A DNA stretch of 64,000 nucleotides from JACQFK01 sp964619955 (GTDB lineage: Bacteria; Planctomycetota; MHYJ01; JACPRB01): assembly GCA_964619955.1 (NCBI GenBank), contig CAZUJF010000010.1:93188-157187 (forward strand). The letters run 5' to 3'. The notes beneath the pieces were generated by a model, which was not told the DNA's origin, did no database searches, and worked only from the letters and a program-made list of their open reading frames with translations. Of the stretch, positions 1-9,334 are shown piece after piece. Made by a program: the position numbers and the translations under genes. Position 1 is the stretch's first letter. Each line of letters starts with the position of its first letter.

Positions 1-1706
1 TAGACGAGCATTTCGTAGAGTTCCCCTTTGAAGGCGGCGTCCCCGGTGGAGGCGCGCCCGATCTGGTTCGGCTTCCGCACGACGGCCGCCGGCATCGTCG
101 TCTGTCCCGTGGCCAGGACGACCCCGTTGCGCGTCAGCGTCACGCGGCCGCCCGGATACAGCACCGCCCCGAAGGTCTGCAGCTGCCCCGCGACGATCGC
201 GCCGGGCGCCTCGACCTTGGACTTCGTCTGGCTGTTGGCGTAGACCCAGAAGGACAGCTTGTCGGGCGTGTCCCGGCCGCCGAAGACGACGGTGTCGCAT
301 TGCGGGCCTTCATCGAGATCCAGGAAGCGCACGGGAGGGCCGCCCGCGGCGGGACGGACCACGACGTAGACCGAGAGCCCGGCCCGCAGATCGGAAAAGC
401 CGTCGGGGAGCTGCAGGGCGTCGTCGGCGCCGTCGAAGCGCAGGGCGGGACGCCCCCCGGACGCGGCCGGGACCCACTCCGGCTGCGCCGCGGCGTTGAG
501 CGCGGCGACCGGGGTCCCCGACGGGGATTGATCCTGCCAGGCGGCGACGGCCCCCGCGTTGAGCTTCACGCCCGCATCGGACTTCAGCCAGAACGCCAGC
601 GCGCCGCCGGGAGCCTTCCAGTTCGCAGGCTGGGGCTTGGGAACGAAGTCATAGCCCTGCCCCACCATCAGGAACTGCCCCGCCGGCACGACGACCGTGC
701 TCACCGCCTGGGGCAGCCGCGCGACCTTGACGCGTCCCTCGCGGACATCGATCCGCGCATAGGCCGGGGTGGTCTTCACGGTGAACTGCGTGCCCAGGAC
801 CGTGCATTCCGCCTGGGGACTGCCGACGATCAGCGGCTTTCCCTGCGGCTGTTTTCCGACGTCGAGGTGGACCGTGCCCGAATCCACCTGCACGAACTTC
901 CCCGCCGGGCCCTCCCCGACGCGGCTCACTTTGGTGTCCGGCCCCAATTCCAGGCGGGTGCCGTCCTCGAAGCGCAGGAGCGCGTAGGCCTCGCGGCCGG
1001 TGGAGAGCGACTGCCCCGAGACCAGGCCCTGCGTCGGTTTCGCCGGAAGACCCGACAGAAGGACCTCGCCGCCGGCCGCTTCCAGGCGGGCCACGTGGGC
1101 CACGGATTCCCGGACGGGCGACGGCGCCGCGACGGGCGACGGCTTCGGTTCCGGAGGACGCGGCGCGGCCGCTTCCTTGGGAGGATCCGGAAGGGGCGCC
1201 GGTTTCGGAGGCGGAACAACAAACGGCTCCGGGTCCCGGAGTTCCCGCCCGGGCAGCACGGCCCTCGAGGGCTCCGTGCGCGGCGGCACCCCTTTCGGCG
1301 GAGGCTCCGGCGGCGTGGAAACCCGGGTTTCGCGGACCAGCGCGGCCGGCGCCTTCGGCGGCGCGGACCCCGAATTCAGAGCCAGCGCCACGATCACCAG
1401 GAAGGCCGCCGCGACCCCCGCCCCCCAGAGCCAGGGGGCGCCGGAGCGCGGCGTGGCGCGATAGGTCCCCGACAGCGGCCGCGCCTTGACCCGGGGCAGC
1501 GTCCGCGACGACGCCGCTTTCGCATCGCGGATCTGGACGGGTCCGAGGCGCAGTTCCTCGGAGACCGCCACCTCGAAGGCCTGCAGTTCGACGAAGTGCC
1601 GGCGGGCCCGGGGGTCCTCCAGCAGACGGAGAAACTCCTCCCGCTCCCCGGCGTCCAGGGTCCCGTCCACAAAACGTTCGTAGAGCTCCTCGAAGCGCGG
1701 ATTCAT
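1..1706 (-). CDS. FecR-domain anti-sigma-like membrane protein with LamG-like C-terminus (partial)
   Basis: The frame is open from an ATG at 1706 to the left edge, so at least 568 residues are present and the C-terminus is missing. In order it has a cytoplasmic anti-sigma-like segment (about 1-90), one membrane helix (about 91-110), a long Pro-rich linker (about 115-205), a FecR-like domain (about 205-330) and a LamG/concanavalin-like domain from about 350 (starting ALAFWLKSDAGVK). The start codon overlaps the stop of the upstream ECF sigma gene (ATGA), so the two are translationally coupled. By family knowledge, such proteins hold an ECF sigma factor at the membrane and sense an extracytoplasmic cue. 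The LamG-like part suggests a glycan or surface ligand; that is inference. Confidence 0.85.
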   Translation of the reverse strand, partial: MNPRFEELYERFVDGTLDAGEREEFLRLLEDPRARRHFVELQAFEVAVSEELRLGPVQIRDAKAASSRTLPRVKARPLSGTYRATPRSGAPWLWGAGVAAAFLVIVALALNSGSAPPKAPAALVRETRVSTPPEPPPKGVPPRTEPSRAVLPGRELRDPEPFVVPPPKPAPLPDPPKEAAAPRPPEPKPSPVAAPSPVRESVAHVARLEAAGGEVLLSGLPAKPTQGLVSGQSLSTGREAYALLRFEDGTRLELGPDTKVSRVGEGPAGKFVQVDSGTVHLDVGKQPQGKPLIVGSPQAECTVLGTQFTVKTTPAYARIDVREGRVKVARLPQAVSTVVVPAGQFLMVGQGYDFVPKPQPANWKAPGGALAFWLKSDAGVKLNAGAVAAWQDQSPSGTPVAALNAAAQPEWVPAASGGRPALRFDGADDALQLPDGFSDLRAGLSVYVVVRPAAGGPPVRFLDLDEGPQCDTVVFGGRDTPDKLSFWVYANSQTKSKVEAPGAIVAGQLQTFGAVLYPGGRVTLTRNGVVLATGQTTMPAAVVRKPNQIGRASTGDAAFKGELYEMLV

Positions 1707-2230
1707 GCGGGCGCCTCCCCGGCGGCGCGACGGGCGACGCAGTCCGAGAGCCACTTCCGGACGCGGGAGAGCGCCACCTGCACGGCGGCCTCCGTCCGGG
1801 CCATCCGGGAGGCGACCGCCTTCAGACTCAGTCCCGCTTCGTAGCGCAGCTGGACGAGATCGCGGGACGGCGCCGCGAGCGATTCCATGCACTTGCGCAG
1901 CTGGGTGCGGCGCGGGTCCCAGATCTCGCGGTCGGAGTTCTCCGCGAAGGCCGCGTCGACCAGCTCGAGGATGCGGTCGTCGGCGAAGTATTTCAGGCGC
2001 GTGGATTCATGGCGGTGGCGGAGAGCCAGGTTGCGGGCGATGCCGCGGCACCAGGCCTGCAGGTCCCGCCCGGTTTCAAACTGCTCGGCCTTCTGCAGGA
2101 CGATGACCGAGACCTCCTGGAAGAGGTCCTCGGCCAGGTTGGGATCGCCGACGAGGGAACGGAGGTACCCCAGCAGGACGTAGCGGTCCTGCTGGAAGTC
2201 CCGGATCAGATGCTCCCGCTCCAAGCCCAT
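1703..2230 (-). CDS. ECF-type RNA polymerase sigma factor
   Basis: A 175-aa sigma-70 family protein with region 2 (about 15-80, including LAEDLFQEVSVIVLQKAEQF) and region 4 (about 115-170, LSLKAVASRMARTEAAVQVALSRVRKWL). It resembles the planctomycete/verrucomicrobial ECF group. An in-frame GTG at 2242 would add four residues, but the ATG at 2230 has a GGTGGAG ribosome site six bases upstream and is preferred. It is co-transcribed with the overlapping FecR gene, its probable anti-sigma partner, and diverges from a SUMF1-like gene. The target regulon is not visible. Confidence 0.88.
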   Translation of the reverse strand: MGLEREHLIRDFQQDRYVLLGYLRSLVGDPNLAEDLFQEVSVIVLQKAEQFETGRDLQAWCRGIARNLALRHRHESTRLKYFADDRILELVDAAFAENSDREIWDPRRTQLRKCMESLAAPSRDLVQLRYEAGLSLKAVASRMARTEAAVQVALSRVRKWLSDCVARRAAGEAPA

Positions 2231-2329
2231 AGGTATCTCCACCCATATTCACCATTCGAAGGGCCAACCAAACAGGAAAAGAGGGGAAATATTCCAAGTA
2301 GCCGTTGCGGAACATTGTATAGGAGTCTG

Positions 2330-3148
2330 ATGCTCTCCCTCCTGCTGCCGCTCGTCCTCGCCCTCCAGGAAAAGCCCCCGATGGCCCGGCCGCCCTTCGA
2401 TGCCGAACGGGCGGCGACCCTTCGCAGGGACTGGGCCGCCGCGCTGAAGGTCGACCCCGAACTCCGGAACAGCGCCGGCATGACCCTGCTCCTCATCCCG
2501 GGCGGGCGCTTCGAGATGGGCGTCAAGGGCTCCAAGTACTCGGTCGAACTCAAACAGGCCTACTACCTCGGCCGCACGGAGGTCACGAACGCCCAGTACC
2601 GGCGCTTCAAGCCCGCGCACCGCGTGCCGGAGGCCGGCGAGGAGTTCGAGGCCGACGAGATGCCCGCCGCCGGGGTCGGCTGGCAGGACGCGCGCGACTA
2701 CGCCGCCTGGCTGAGCGGGCTCCCGGAGGAGCAGGCCGCCGGGCGCCGCTACAGCCTCCCCACCGAGGCCCAATGGGAGTGGGCCGCGCGCGCCGGGACC
2801 GCGGGCCCCCGCCATTGCGGCGAAAGCGCCGCCGACCTCGAAGCCCACGCCTGGTTCAACCACACCTACACGCCGAATCCGAAGCACGAGACGGCCGGAC
2901 GCGGACGCCATCCCGTCGGCCAACTCAAGCCCAACGCCTGGGGCCTGCACGACCTCTACGGCAACGTCTGGGAATGGTGCGAGGACCGCCGGGTGGATCC
3001 GGCGACGGGCGAGACCCGCGACCCCGTCCTGCGCGGCGGCGGCTGGCGCAGCGGGGGCTCCCATTTGACGTCCGAGTCCCGGGACCCCGGCGCCCCGGGC
3101 CTGCGCGTGGACCACGTGGGCTTCCGCCTCGCGATCACGCTTCGTTGA
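2330..3148 (+). CDS. SUMF1/FGE-like domain secreted protein without catalytic cysteines
   Basis: A 272-aa protein starting at ATG 2330 behind AGGAG (2321-2325), with a short hydrophobic signal sequence (LSLLLPLVLAL). The remainder is a formylglycine-generating-enzyme-like (SUMF1) fold: IPGGRFEMG, EVTNAQYRRF, LPTEAQWEWAARAG, GNVWEWCED and LRGGGWRSGG-GFRLA. True FGEs have two redox cysteines in the segment after the RGGSW motif; here that stretch (GGGWRSGGSHLTSESRDPG) has none. It is therefore unlikely to activate the sulfatase at 53.7-55.2 kb and is better called a SUMF1-like binding or structural protein. It is divergent from the ECF sigma gene. Confidence 0.85.
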   Translation: MLSLLLPLVLALQEKPPMARPPFDAERAATLRRDWAAALKVDPELRNSAGMTLLLIPGGRFEMGVKGSKYSVELKQAYYLGRTEVTNAQYRRFKPAHRVPEAGEEFEADEMPAAGVGWQDARDYAAWLSGLPEEQAAGRRYSLPTEAQWEWAARAGTAGPRHCGESAADLEAHAWFNHTYTPNPKHETAGRGRHPVGQLKPNAWGLHDLYGNVWEWCEDRRVDPATGETRDPVLRGGGWRSGGSHLTSESRDPGAPGLRVDHVGFRLAITLR

Positions 3149-3203
3149 CGAATTTCCGGCCAAGAACGGGTATTCACGACATTCAAGGGCGGCGGGATCT
3201 CAC

Positions 3204-4883
3204 ATGAACCTCCTCCTCTGCTTCGCCCTGGCCCAGTCCCCGGCGGACGCCGCCCGGGCCCTCTCCGACTTCAGCCCCGGCGGCATGTCCCGCCGCTTCG
3301 GACCCGAGGCCACGGGCGCCTCCAAGGAAAAGATCCCCCTGATCTACCAGCCTCCCGACAAACCCTGCCCCCCCGCCCGCAACAACGGCGGCATGCTCTA
3401 CCAGGTCGGCGGGCCCCCCACCCCGGCCGCCGGAGATTTCAGCAGCACCCAGGCCCAGGTCCTCTATGCCGGCGATTCGGGGCCCGGCGTCGACCGCGTC
3501 CTCCTCCTCGAGATGCAGAACAACTGCCTCAGCGAGAAACCCGAGCCCCCCTGGTGGGGCGGCTTCCGTCCCGATCCCGCGGTCTTCGAGTGGCGCAAAA
3601 AAGGCGCCGCCCCGGCCGCGCCCCTCGCCATCGCCCGCGGACTCGCCACCTGGTCGAACCATGCGGTCATCCTCTACGGCAACGGCTGGATCACGACCGC
3701 CGGCTCCGCCACCTCCCAGGGCACCCACCCCGTCCTCAAACTCCCCCCCGGCAAACTGCCCACCGCCCTCGCCGTCACTCCGCGGAACGAACTCGCCCTC
3801 GTCACCGTCATCGACACCCAGGACCGCAAGGCCCAACTCGCCGTCATCGCCCTCGAGGCCTGCGCGCCCGATTTCGCGCACGACTGGCACTCCCGCTACC
3901 CGATGTTCCCCAACCAGGGCTCCTTCTCCGACCTCAAGCTGCTCGGTTTCGTCGACCTCCCGATCAAAGCCCCGACCGCCGTCAGCGCCTCGACCAACCA
4001 TCACCCCGGGCGCCTCAGCGGTCCCGACGGCAACATCGCGATGCCCAGCCGGCTGAACCTCGACGACCCCGCCGTCCGCGAGGGCTTCGCCAAGGGCAAC
4101 AACGCGGGCTTCGTGAGCCGCAGCGGCTACGCCGTGATCCTGTCCCGCGACGAGAACAAGGCGGTCTTCGTCGATCTGCAGCCGCTGCTGGGCGGCGTGC
4201 GCGAGGCCTACTTCGGCGGGACCGAGACCTTCGCGAAAACGCGGGAACTCGGACCCGGTCCCGGCCAATGGCCCCCCACGTTCGAGAAGCGCCCCGAGTG
4301 GACCCCCGTCGTCGCCGCCGAGCTCGACATCCCCAAGCCCTCCTGCGTGCTGGCCCGGGCGGCGGGCGGCGAGCACAACCGAACGTTCATCGGAACCCAG
4401 GAGGGCGAACTCCGCTCGTTCAGCGTGGGCGGGCTCGGGACCGACGCCCCGGCCGGGGCCGCACCCGTCGCGCCTGCGGGAACCCTGGCCGTCGGAAAGA
4501 ACCCCGTCTGGCTGGCCTCCAAAGGCGCGGCCGGCGGCCCCGACTGCGGCTTCATCGTGGTCAGCCGGCTGGACCGCGTCCTTCAATGGGTGACGTTCGG
4601 CCCCAAGGAGGGCAGGATCACCCGGGAACTGCGCGACCGCCGCCTCATCGACCCCGTCTACGCCGAGATCGCCGACACGCACGGGATCGAGATGCAGCTG
4701 CTCACCGTCGCGGACTTCCGGGGCCGGAAGATCATCAACTACCGCTGCAGCCCGGTGGTCTTTGCGACCAACGGCGGCGCGCGGTACGGGTGCGGGCTGA
4801 AGGGAACGGACGACTTCGAATGCGGGGGCGTCCTCTCCGTCCCCGGCTTTCCCCTCGCGGTGTGCGGGACCAACGTCAATTGA
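3204..4883 (+). CDS. Secreted protein of unknown function, probable beta-propeller
   Basis: A 559-aa protein with an N-terminal signal sequence (MNLLLCFALAQS). No family is recognised with certainty. Repeated short strands with DxQxRKxQLAVIALE-like, FIGTQEGELRSFSVGG-like and GFIVVSRLDRVLQWVTFG-like segments suggest a surface or periplasmic propeller. The start at 3204 follows a G-rich weak ribosome site. It ends two bases before the ATG of the next ECF sigma gene, so it probably heads an operon with that sigma/FecR pair. Confidence 0.7.
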   Translation: MNLLLCFALAQSPADAARALSDFSPGGMSRRFGPEATGASKEKIPLIYQPPDKPCPPARNNGGMLYQVGGPPTPAAGDFSSTQAQVLYAGDSGPGVDRVLLLEMQNNCLSEKPEPPWWGGFRPDPAVFEWRKKGAAPAAPLAIARGLATWSNHAVILYGNGWITTAGSATSQGTHPVLKLPPGKLPTALAVTPRNELALVTVIDTQDRKAQLAVIALEACAPDFAHDWHSRYPMFPNQGSFSDLKLLGFVDLPIKAPTAVSASTNHHPGRLSGPDGNIAMPSRLNLDDPAVREGFAKGNNAGFVSRSGYAVILSRDENKAVFVDLQPLLGGVREAYFGGTETFAKTRELGPGPGQWPPTFEKRPEWTPVVAAELDIPKPSCVLARAAGGEHNRTFIGTQEGELRSFSVGGLGTDAPAGAAPVAPAGTLAVGKNPVWLASKGAAGGPDCGFIVVSRLDRVLQWVTFGPKEGRITRELRDRRLIDPVYAEIADTHGIEMQLLTVADFRGRKIINYRCSPVVFATNGGARYGCGLKGTDDFECGGVLSVPGFPLAVCGTNVN

Positions 4884-4885
4884 GC

Positions 4886-5419
4886 ATGGACACGACGGCG
4901 TCCGACGGCGAGCGCTACGAGAGGTTCACCGGCCTGCTCGCGCGCCACCACGCGCCGCTGCTGAGCTTCATCCTCAGCCTGCTCCCCCACTGGGCGGACG
5001 CGGAGGACATCCTGCAGCAGGCGAGCGTCGTGATGTGGCGCAAGTTCGGCGACTTCCAGGAAGGGACGTCGTTCCTCGCGTGGGGCTGCCAGATCGCCCG
5101 CTACCTGGTGCTCAACCAGGTGCGGAAGAACCTCCGGGATCCGCACCGTTTTTCGCCCGAGCTGATCGAGACGCTGGCGCGGGAGGCGCAGGACGACGCC
5201 GAGCGGCTGCAGAGCCAGCGCGGGGCGCTCGGGCGCTGCCTGCAGAAGCTCGATCCCCGGAGCCGCCGTCTCCTGGCGCTCTGCTACGAGACGGGGGCGA
5301 GCATCAAGGACGCGGCCCTGCAGCTCGGCGCGACGCCGAACAGCGTCTACAAGACCCTGAACCGGCTCCGGGAGACCCTGCTCGAATGCGTGCGCCGCGG
5401 CGCCGGGGAGGGCGCATGA
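4886..5419 (+). CDS. ECF sigma factor, Rhodopirellula/Verrucomicrobium type
   Basis: A 177-aa sigma factor. Region 2 (about 12-85) contains HHAPLLSFILSLLPHWADAE and DILQQASVVMWRKFGDFQEG, a pattern typical of the family named for Rhodopirellula/Verrucomicrobium. Region 4 (about 115-170) contains CYETGASIKDAALQLGATPN followed by a SVYKTLNRLRETL helix. The stop overlaps the start of the following FecR gene (ATGA), giving a second complete sigma/anti-sigma module within 5.5 kb of the first. It is distinct in sequence from the sigma factor at 1703-2230, so it probably serves a different regulon. Confidence 0.9.
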   Translation: MDTTASDGERYERFTGLLARHHAPLLSFILSLLPHWADAEDILQQASVVMWRKFGDFQEGTSFLAWGCQIARYLVLNQVRKNLRDPHRFSPELIETLAREAQDDAERLQSQRGALGRCLQKLDPRSRRLLALCYETGASIKDAALQLGATPNSVYKTLNRLRETLLECVRRGAGEGA

Positions 5420-6939
5420 ACCGCGAGCGGAGGGACCTCTTCGGCGAGGCCGTCTCGGGGACCGCGAGCCCGGAGCGCTGGGCGCGCTTGCAGGAGCTGC
5501 TCGCGGCCGACGCGGAGACGCGCCGCGCCTGGCGGGAATACGTCAACGTGCACGTCGGCCTGAAGACCTATTGCGCCCTGCCGGGGGCGGTGGCCGACCC
5601 GCTGCCGGAGCTCCGGCGGCAGCGGCCGATGTTCCTCGCGGCGGCGGCGCTGCTGCTGGCCGCGCTCGGACTCGCCCTGCTGCTGCGGAGTCCGGAGCCG
5701 GCGCTCGGCCGCCTGTCCCGCAGCTCCGGCGCACGCTGGGGTTCGAAGCCGCCCGGGCCCGCGATCCCCCCCGGCCGCCTGGACCTCGTCGAGGGCTTCG
5801 CGGAGATCACGCTCGAGAACGGCGTCCGCCTGGTCCTGGAATCCCCCGTGGGCCTGGAGCTCCTGTCGGGGCAGCGGGCCCGCCTGGACCGGGGGCGCGT
5901 CGTGGCGCACGTTCCGGACGCGGCCCGCGGCTTCACCCTCGAAACGCCCCGGGCGCGCCTGATCCCTCCGGGCGCGGAGTTCGGGGCCGAGGTCCGCGCC
6001 GACGGCGAGACGCAGGTCCAGGTCTTCCTGGGCGGGGTCGTGGCCGAATCCGCGGGGGGCACGGTCCGTCTCGAGGCCGGCCGCGCCTGGCGCTGGTCGG
6101 CGGGGCCGCCGGAGGGCATCCCGTTCGAACCGGAGCGCTACGTGCGGATGTTCCCCACGGACACGGACGGCGGCCAGCCCGCGGGGCCGATCTACAACCG
6201 GAGCCGGCTCGGGGAGATCCGCGCGGTGCCGGCGCCGGGCCCGGTCACGGCCGACGGCGAGCTCGGGGAATGGGACCGGCGCGCCGCGTTCTCGAGCGCC
6301 TGCTGGCCGCCGTACCACGAGAGCCACACGCTGGAAGGGATGCTGATGTACGACGAGCGCTTCCTCTACGTGGCGGCGCGGGTCGGCGATCCGGCGCCGC
6401 TGCGCTCGGTGATGGATCCGCAGGCGGATCCGAAGGAGTACGCGTGGCGGGGCGGCAGCGTGATCCTGCGGCTGGCGGCGGATCCCGCGCTGCAGGGTCC
6501 GTTCACGGCGAAGGGCCCGCCGCTCGCGGACGCGAAGCATCCGGAGATCGGGCGGCGTCCGGAGGACGTGAACGAGCGCATCGCGCACCTGACGTTCTGG
6601 TTTCACCGTCCGAGCGGGCGGCCGCGGCTGCAGGTCTCGTACGGGATGGACTTCCACGGGGAGCGCGTGGATCCCCCGGGCTGGAGCGGCGCGTTCCGGG
6701 CGCACCCGAACGGCCTCGGCTACACGATGGAGTACGCGGTCCCCTGGTCGCTCCTGAACGCCGGGGCGCGGCCGCCGCGGGCGGGCGACCGGCTCCCCTC
6801 CACCTGGACGGTCCACTGGAGCGACCAGGAGGGGCGGCTTTCGCGGGGGCATCTGGTGGAAGGGGTCAATCTCTCGGAGCCCCCCTACCGCTTCCTGCGG
6901 GGCGAGACCTGGGGCCGCGCCCTCTTCGAGGGCCGGTAG
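5416..6939 (+). CDS. FecR-domain membrane protein with CBM9/DOMON-like C-terminus
   Basis: A 507-aa partner of the preceding ECF sigma factor. Residues 1-70 are cytoplasmic and anti-sigma-like, 72-90 form one membrane helix, and about 120-250 are a FecR-like domain (GRLDLVEGFAEITLENGVRL, GAEFGAEVRADGETQVQVFL). Residues from about 275 form a CBM9/DOMON-like beta-sandwich (TADGELGEWD, YDERFLYVAARVGD, YTMEYAVPWSLL, TWTVHWSDQEG). By family knowledge CBM9-like domains bind carbohydrate ends, so the module may sense polysaccharide. The left-edge FecR protein instead ends in a LamG-like domain. Confidence 0.85.
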   Translation: MNRERRDLFGEAVSGTASPERWARLQELLAADAETRRAWREYVNVHVGLKTYCALPGAVADPLPELRRQRPMFLAAAALLLAALGLALLLRSPEPALGRLSRSSGARWGSKPPGPAIPPGRLDLVEGFAEITLENGVRLVLESPVGLELLSGQRARLDRGRVVAHVPDAARGFTLETPRARLIPPGAEFGAEVRADGETQVQVFLGGVVAESAGGTVRLEAGRAWRWSAGPPEGIPFEPERYVRMFPTDTDGGQPAGPIYNRSRLGEIRAVPAPGPVTADGELGEWDRRAAFSSACWPPYHESHTLEGMLMYDERFLYVAARVGDPAPLRSVMDPQADPKEYAWRGGSVILRLAADPALQGPFTAKGPPLADAKHPEIGRRPEDVNERIAHLTFWFHRPSGRPRLQVSYGMDFHGERVDPPGWSGAFRAHPNGLGYTMEYAVPWSLLNAGARPPRAGDRLPSTWTVHWSDQEGRLSRGHLVEGVNLSEPPYRFLRGETWGRALFEGR

Positions 6940-7052
6940 CGCTTCCGCCCAGGCTTCACAGACGGTCTGGATTTGGCGTGCCTTCCGGCCCGCCCGGGGA
7001 CGTAAGATACGCGGCGCCGCAATGGGGCGGCCTTTGGAACCGGAGAAGAACC

Positions 7053-7469
7053 ATGAAGACGATCACGATCGGACTGGCGATCCTGGCGGCGGGGCTTTGC
7101 GGCTGGACGGCGGGGACGCGCGAGACCGCGAAGGCGGACCGCTTCTTCGAACTGCGCACGTACACGCCCAGCCCGGGCAAGATGGACGCGCTGCTCACCC
7201 GCTTCCGCGACCACACCCTCAAGCTCTTCGAGAAACACGGCATGACCAACGTCGGCTACTGGATCACCGAGGGCGCCGAGGGCGAGAAGAAACTCGCCTA
7301 CGTCCTCGCCTTCCCCAGCAAGGACGCCCGCAACGCCTCGTTCAAGGCCTTCGCCGCGGACCCCGACTGGCAGAAGGTCTACGCCGAGAGCCAGAAGGAC
7401 GGCGTCAAGCTGGCCGCCAAAGTCGAGTCCGTCTTCATGACCCCCGCGGACTTCTCCGCCATCAAGTGA
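7053..7469 (+). CDS. NIPSNAP-family secreted protein
   Basis: A 138-aa protein with an N-terminal hydrophobic signal (ITIGLAILAAGLCGW) followed by one NIPSNAP domain: FFELRTYTPSPGKMDALLTR, LFEKHGMTNVGYWI, KLAYVLAFPSKDARNASFKA and FAADPDWQKVYAESQKDG. These small dimeric alpha/beta-barrel proteins are common in planctomycetes; their function is not defined. Its stop overlaps the GTG start of the next gene (GTGA), so the two are coupled. A CAGACGGTCTGG palindrome lies upstream at 6959-6970. Confidence 0.88.
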   Translation: MKTITIGLAILAAGLCGWTAGTRETAKADRFFELRTYTPSPGKMDALLTRFRDHTLKLFEKHGMTNVGYWITEGAEGEKKLAYVLAFPSKDARNASFKAFAADPDWQKVYAESQKDGVKLAAKVESVFMTPADFSAIK

Positions 7470-9277
7470 TCGGGCCGGCCCTGCTCGTCCTGGTCCTGGC
7501 CCAGGAGAAGCCCTACCGCCTCCCTTCCACCGATCTGAAGGAGCGGGTGATCTGGGGGACCGTCTGCGAGGACGGCCCCGGCCTCTCCTTCGGCGGCCAG
7601 GACCAGGCGGCGCCCGACGGCAGCCCGCACACGCGCGTCAAAGTCGACGGCCAGTGGAAAGCCGTCCCCGAGGAACTGCGCGCGAAGAACCCGAATCAGA
7701 AGGCCTGCGACGAACTCCGCGCCAGACGGGACGCGGTCAAGGCGGAACTCGCCCGCCTGCGCGCGGCGTACTTCGAAGGAACGGGGGAGGCCGACGCGGT
7801 CCGCGCGCTCCGCCAGCAACTGGAGACCTTGGAGCGCGACGCCGATGCGCTCGACGCCGAACCCGCCCCCCGTGCCAACACCGCCCTCGCCTGGGACGCA
7901 AAGACGAAGCTCTACGTGCTCTTCGGAGGCGACCACCTCGACCACCTCACGAACGACACCTGGGTCTTCGATCCGGCCGGGCCGACATGGACGCTGCGAC
8001 ACCCGCCCAACGCCCCGCCGCCACGCGCGCGTCACATGCTCACGGCCGCGGGCGACGGCAAGGTCGTCCTGAACGGCGGGTACACGTACACGTCCAGCAC
8101 CGATTATGTCGGCGGGCAGTACCGGAACCTCGCCGACGGCGAGTGGACCTACGACGTCGAGGCGAATGCCTGGACGGGGAGCGGGGTCGCCCCCGACTCC
8201 CGGGTGTATCGCAAGGGCCGGCTCCATCCCGATCACTATCTGCAGGGCCCGGCCCCCGATCGGAACTTCTCGGAGACGCTTAAGAATCTGCCCGCCAACA
8301 CCTGGGTCGCCACGAAGCCGCCGCAGCTGCCCGCGCTCAACCGCGACTGGGGCACGGCGGTCTACGATCCCGACCGCGACCTCATCCTGCGCTGGTCGGG
8401 CGGCCACTCCGCGCACGGCGGGACGGACGTCCTCCACTACCACACGAACACAAACCGCTGGGAACTTACGATGCCCGTCGAGTTCCCCCTCGGCCAGCTC
8501 TACACGAACACGGAATACCCGGAGGGCGTGAACTTCAACCGCCGTCCCTGGGTCACGGGCCACACCTACCAGAGCTACGGCTACGACGCCCGCTTCCGGA
8601 AAATGTTCTTCGTCGGTCGCAAGAGCGACTGCTTCGTCTGGGACCCGGAGCTCGGCGACTGGAGCGGCCGCTTCGCCAAGCCGAAGGAGATGACCTACGG
8701 GGACGCCTACTACACGCTCACGCTGACGGCGACGCCCGCCGGCCTCGTCTGCTGGACCAAGGACGGACGCCTCTTCGGCCTCGACGGCACCCGATGGATC
8801 GAGCGCCCGCTGAAGGGCAGACTCGCCGGGTCGGTCGTCGACAACTCGACGCTCGCGTACGACGCCAAGCGCGACCGCCTCCTCTTCTGGCGCAAGAGCT
8901 ACGGGGACAAGACCCCCTACGACGGCGAGATCCAGGCCGTCGACAAGGACGGCGTCGTGACGTCCCTGTCCCCCGAGGGAAAGGCCGCGGCCGTCGCGGT
9001 CCCCTACCTCTGCCAGATCCGCTACGACCTCGCGAACGACCTCTTCCTGGTGGGCGGCACGCTGCCGGGGGGCCGGACGCCCGCCTACGACCCCGCGGGG
9101 AACCGCTGGGTTTCGCTGCAGATCGGCGGTGACGACCCCAGCGGAAAGAAGGGGCGCAACGTCTCCCTGGGGCTGATGTACGATGCCCGCCGGAAGCTGT
9201 TCTGGGCGGTGGACACGAACAGCCAGGTTTACGTCCTGAGGGTGGATCTTTCCTCGGCCGACCTCAAGCCCCTGTAA
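7466..9277 (+). CDS. Kelch/galactose-oxidase-like secreted beta-propeller
   Basis: A 603-aa protein starting at GTG 7466, which overlaps the upstream stop. It begins with a signal sequence (IGPALLVLVLAQE), then a charged helical insertion (about 70-130), then kelch-like propeller blades: AWDAKTKLYVLFGGDHLDHL, NDTWVFDPAGPTW, AVYDPDRDLILRWSGGHSAH, TYQSYGYDARFRKMFFVGRK and LAYDAKRDRLLFW. No catalytic copper ligands of galactose oxidase can be assigned. It is translationally coupled with the NIPSNAP gene and is probably exported. No T-tract terminator is seen after it. Confidence 0.82.
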   Translation: MIGPALLVLVLAQEKPYRLPSTDLKERVIWGTVCEDGPGLSFGGQDQAAPDGSPHTRVKVDGQWKAVPEELRAKNPNQKACDELRARRDAVKAELARLRAAYFEGTGEADAVRALRQQLETLERDADALDAEPAPRANTALAWDAKTKLYVLFGGDHLDHLTNDTWVFDPAGPTWTLRHPPNAPPPRARHMLTAAGDGKVVLNGGYTYTSSTDYVGGQYRNLADGEWTYDVEANAWTGSGVAPDSRVYRKGRLHPDHYLQGPAPDRNFSETLKNLPANTWVATKPPQLPALNRDWGTAVYDPDRDLILRWSGGHSAHGGTDVLHYHTNTNRWELTMPVEFPLGQLYTNTEYPEGVNFNRRPWVTGHTYQSYGYDARFRKMFFVGRKSDCFVWDPELGDWSGRFAKPKEMTYGDAYYTLTLTATPAGLVCWTKDGRLFGLDGTRWIERPLKGRLAGSVVDNSTLAYDAKRDRLLFWRKSYGDKTPYDGEIQAVDKDGVVTSLSPEGKAAAVAVPYLCQIRYDLANDLFLVGGTLPGGRTPAYDPAGNRWVSLQIGGDDPSGKKGRNVSLGLMYDARRKLFWAVDTNSQVYVLRVDLSSADLKPL

Positions 9278-9306
9278 ATTTCCGGCCCGGACGATCGAGA
9301 ACGGGC

Positions 9307-9321
9307 TGGCACGCCGCTTGC
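9307..9321 (+). promoter_or_regulatory. Sigma-54 promoter
   Basis: TGGCAC-gccgc-TTGC, with the GG (9308-9309) and GC (9320-9321) elements 12 bp apart as required. It matches the sigma-54 consensus almost completely. The predicted start of transcription is near 9333, only a few bases before the coding region of the nitroreductase-like gene. Confidence 0.8.
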
Positions 9322-9334
9322 AGCCACAGTCCCC

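Noticed and set aside
300..1844. A 514-aa plus-strand open frame
   Set aside because: It covers the FecR and sigma genes read on the other strand; composition is Arg-rich with no recognisable domain.
2330..3148. Formylglycine-generating enzyme for the sulfatase
   Set aside because: The catalytic cysteine pair is missing in the C-terminal segment.
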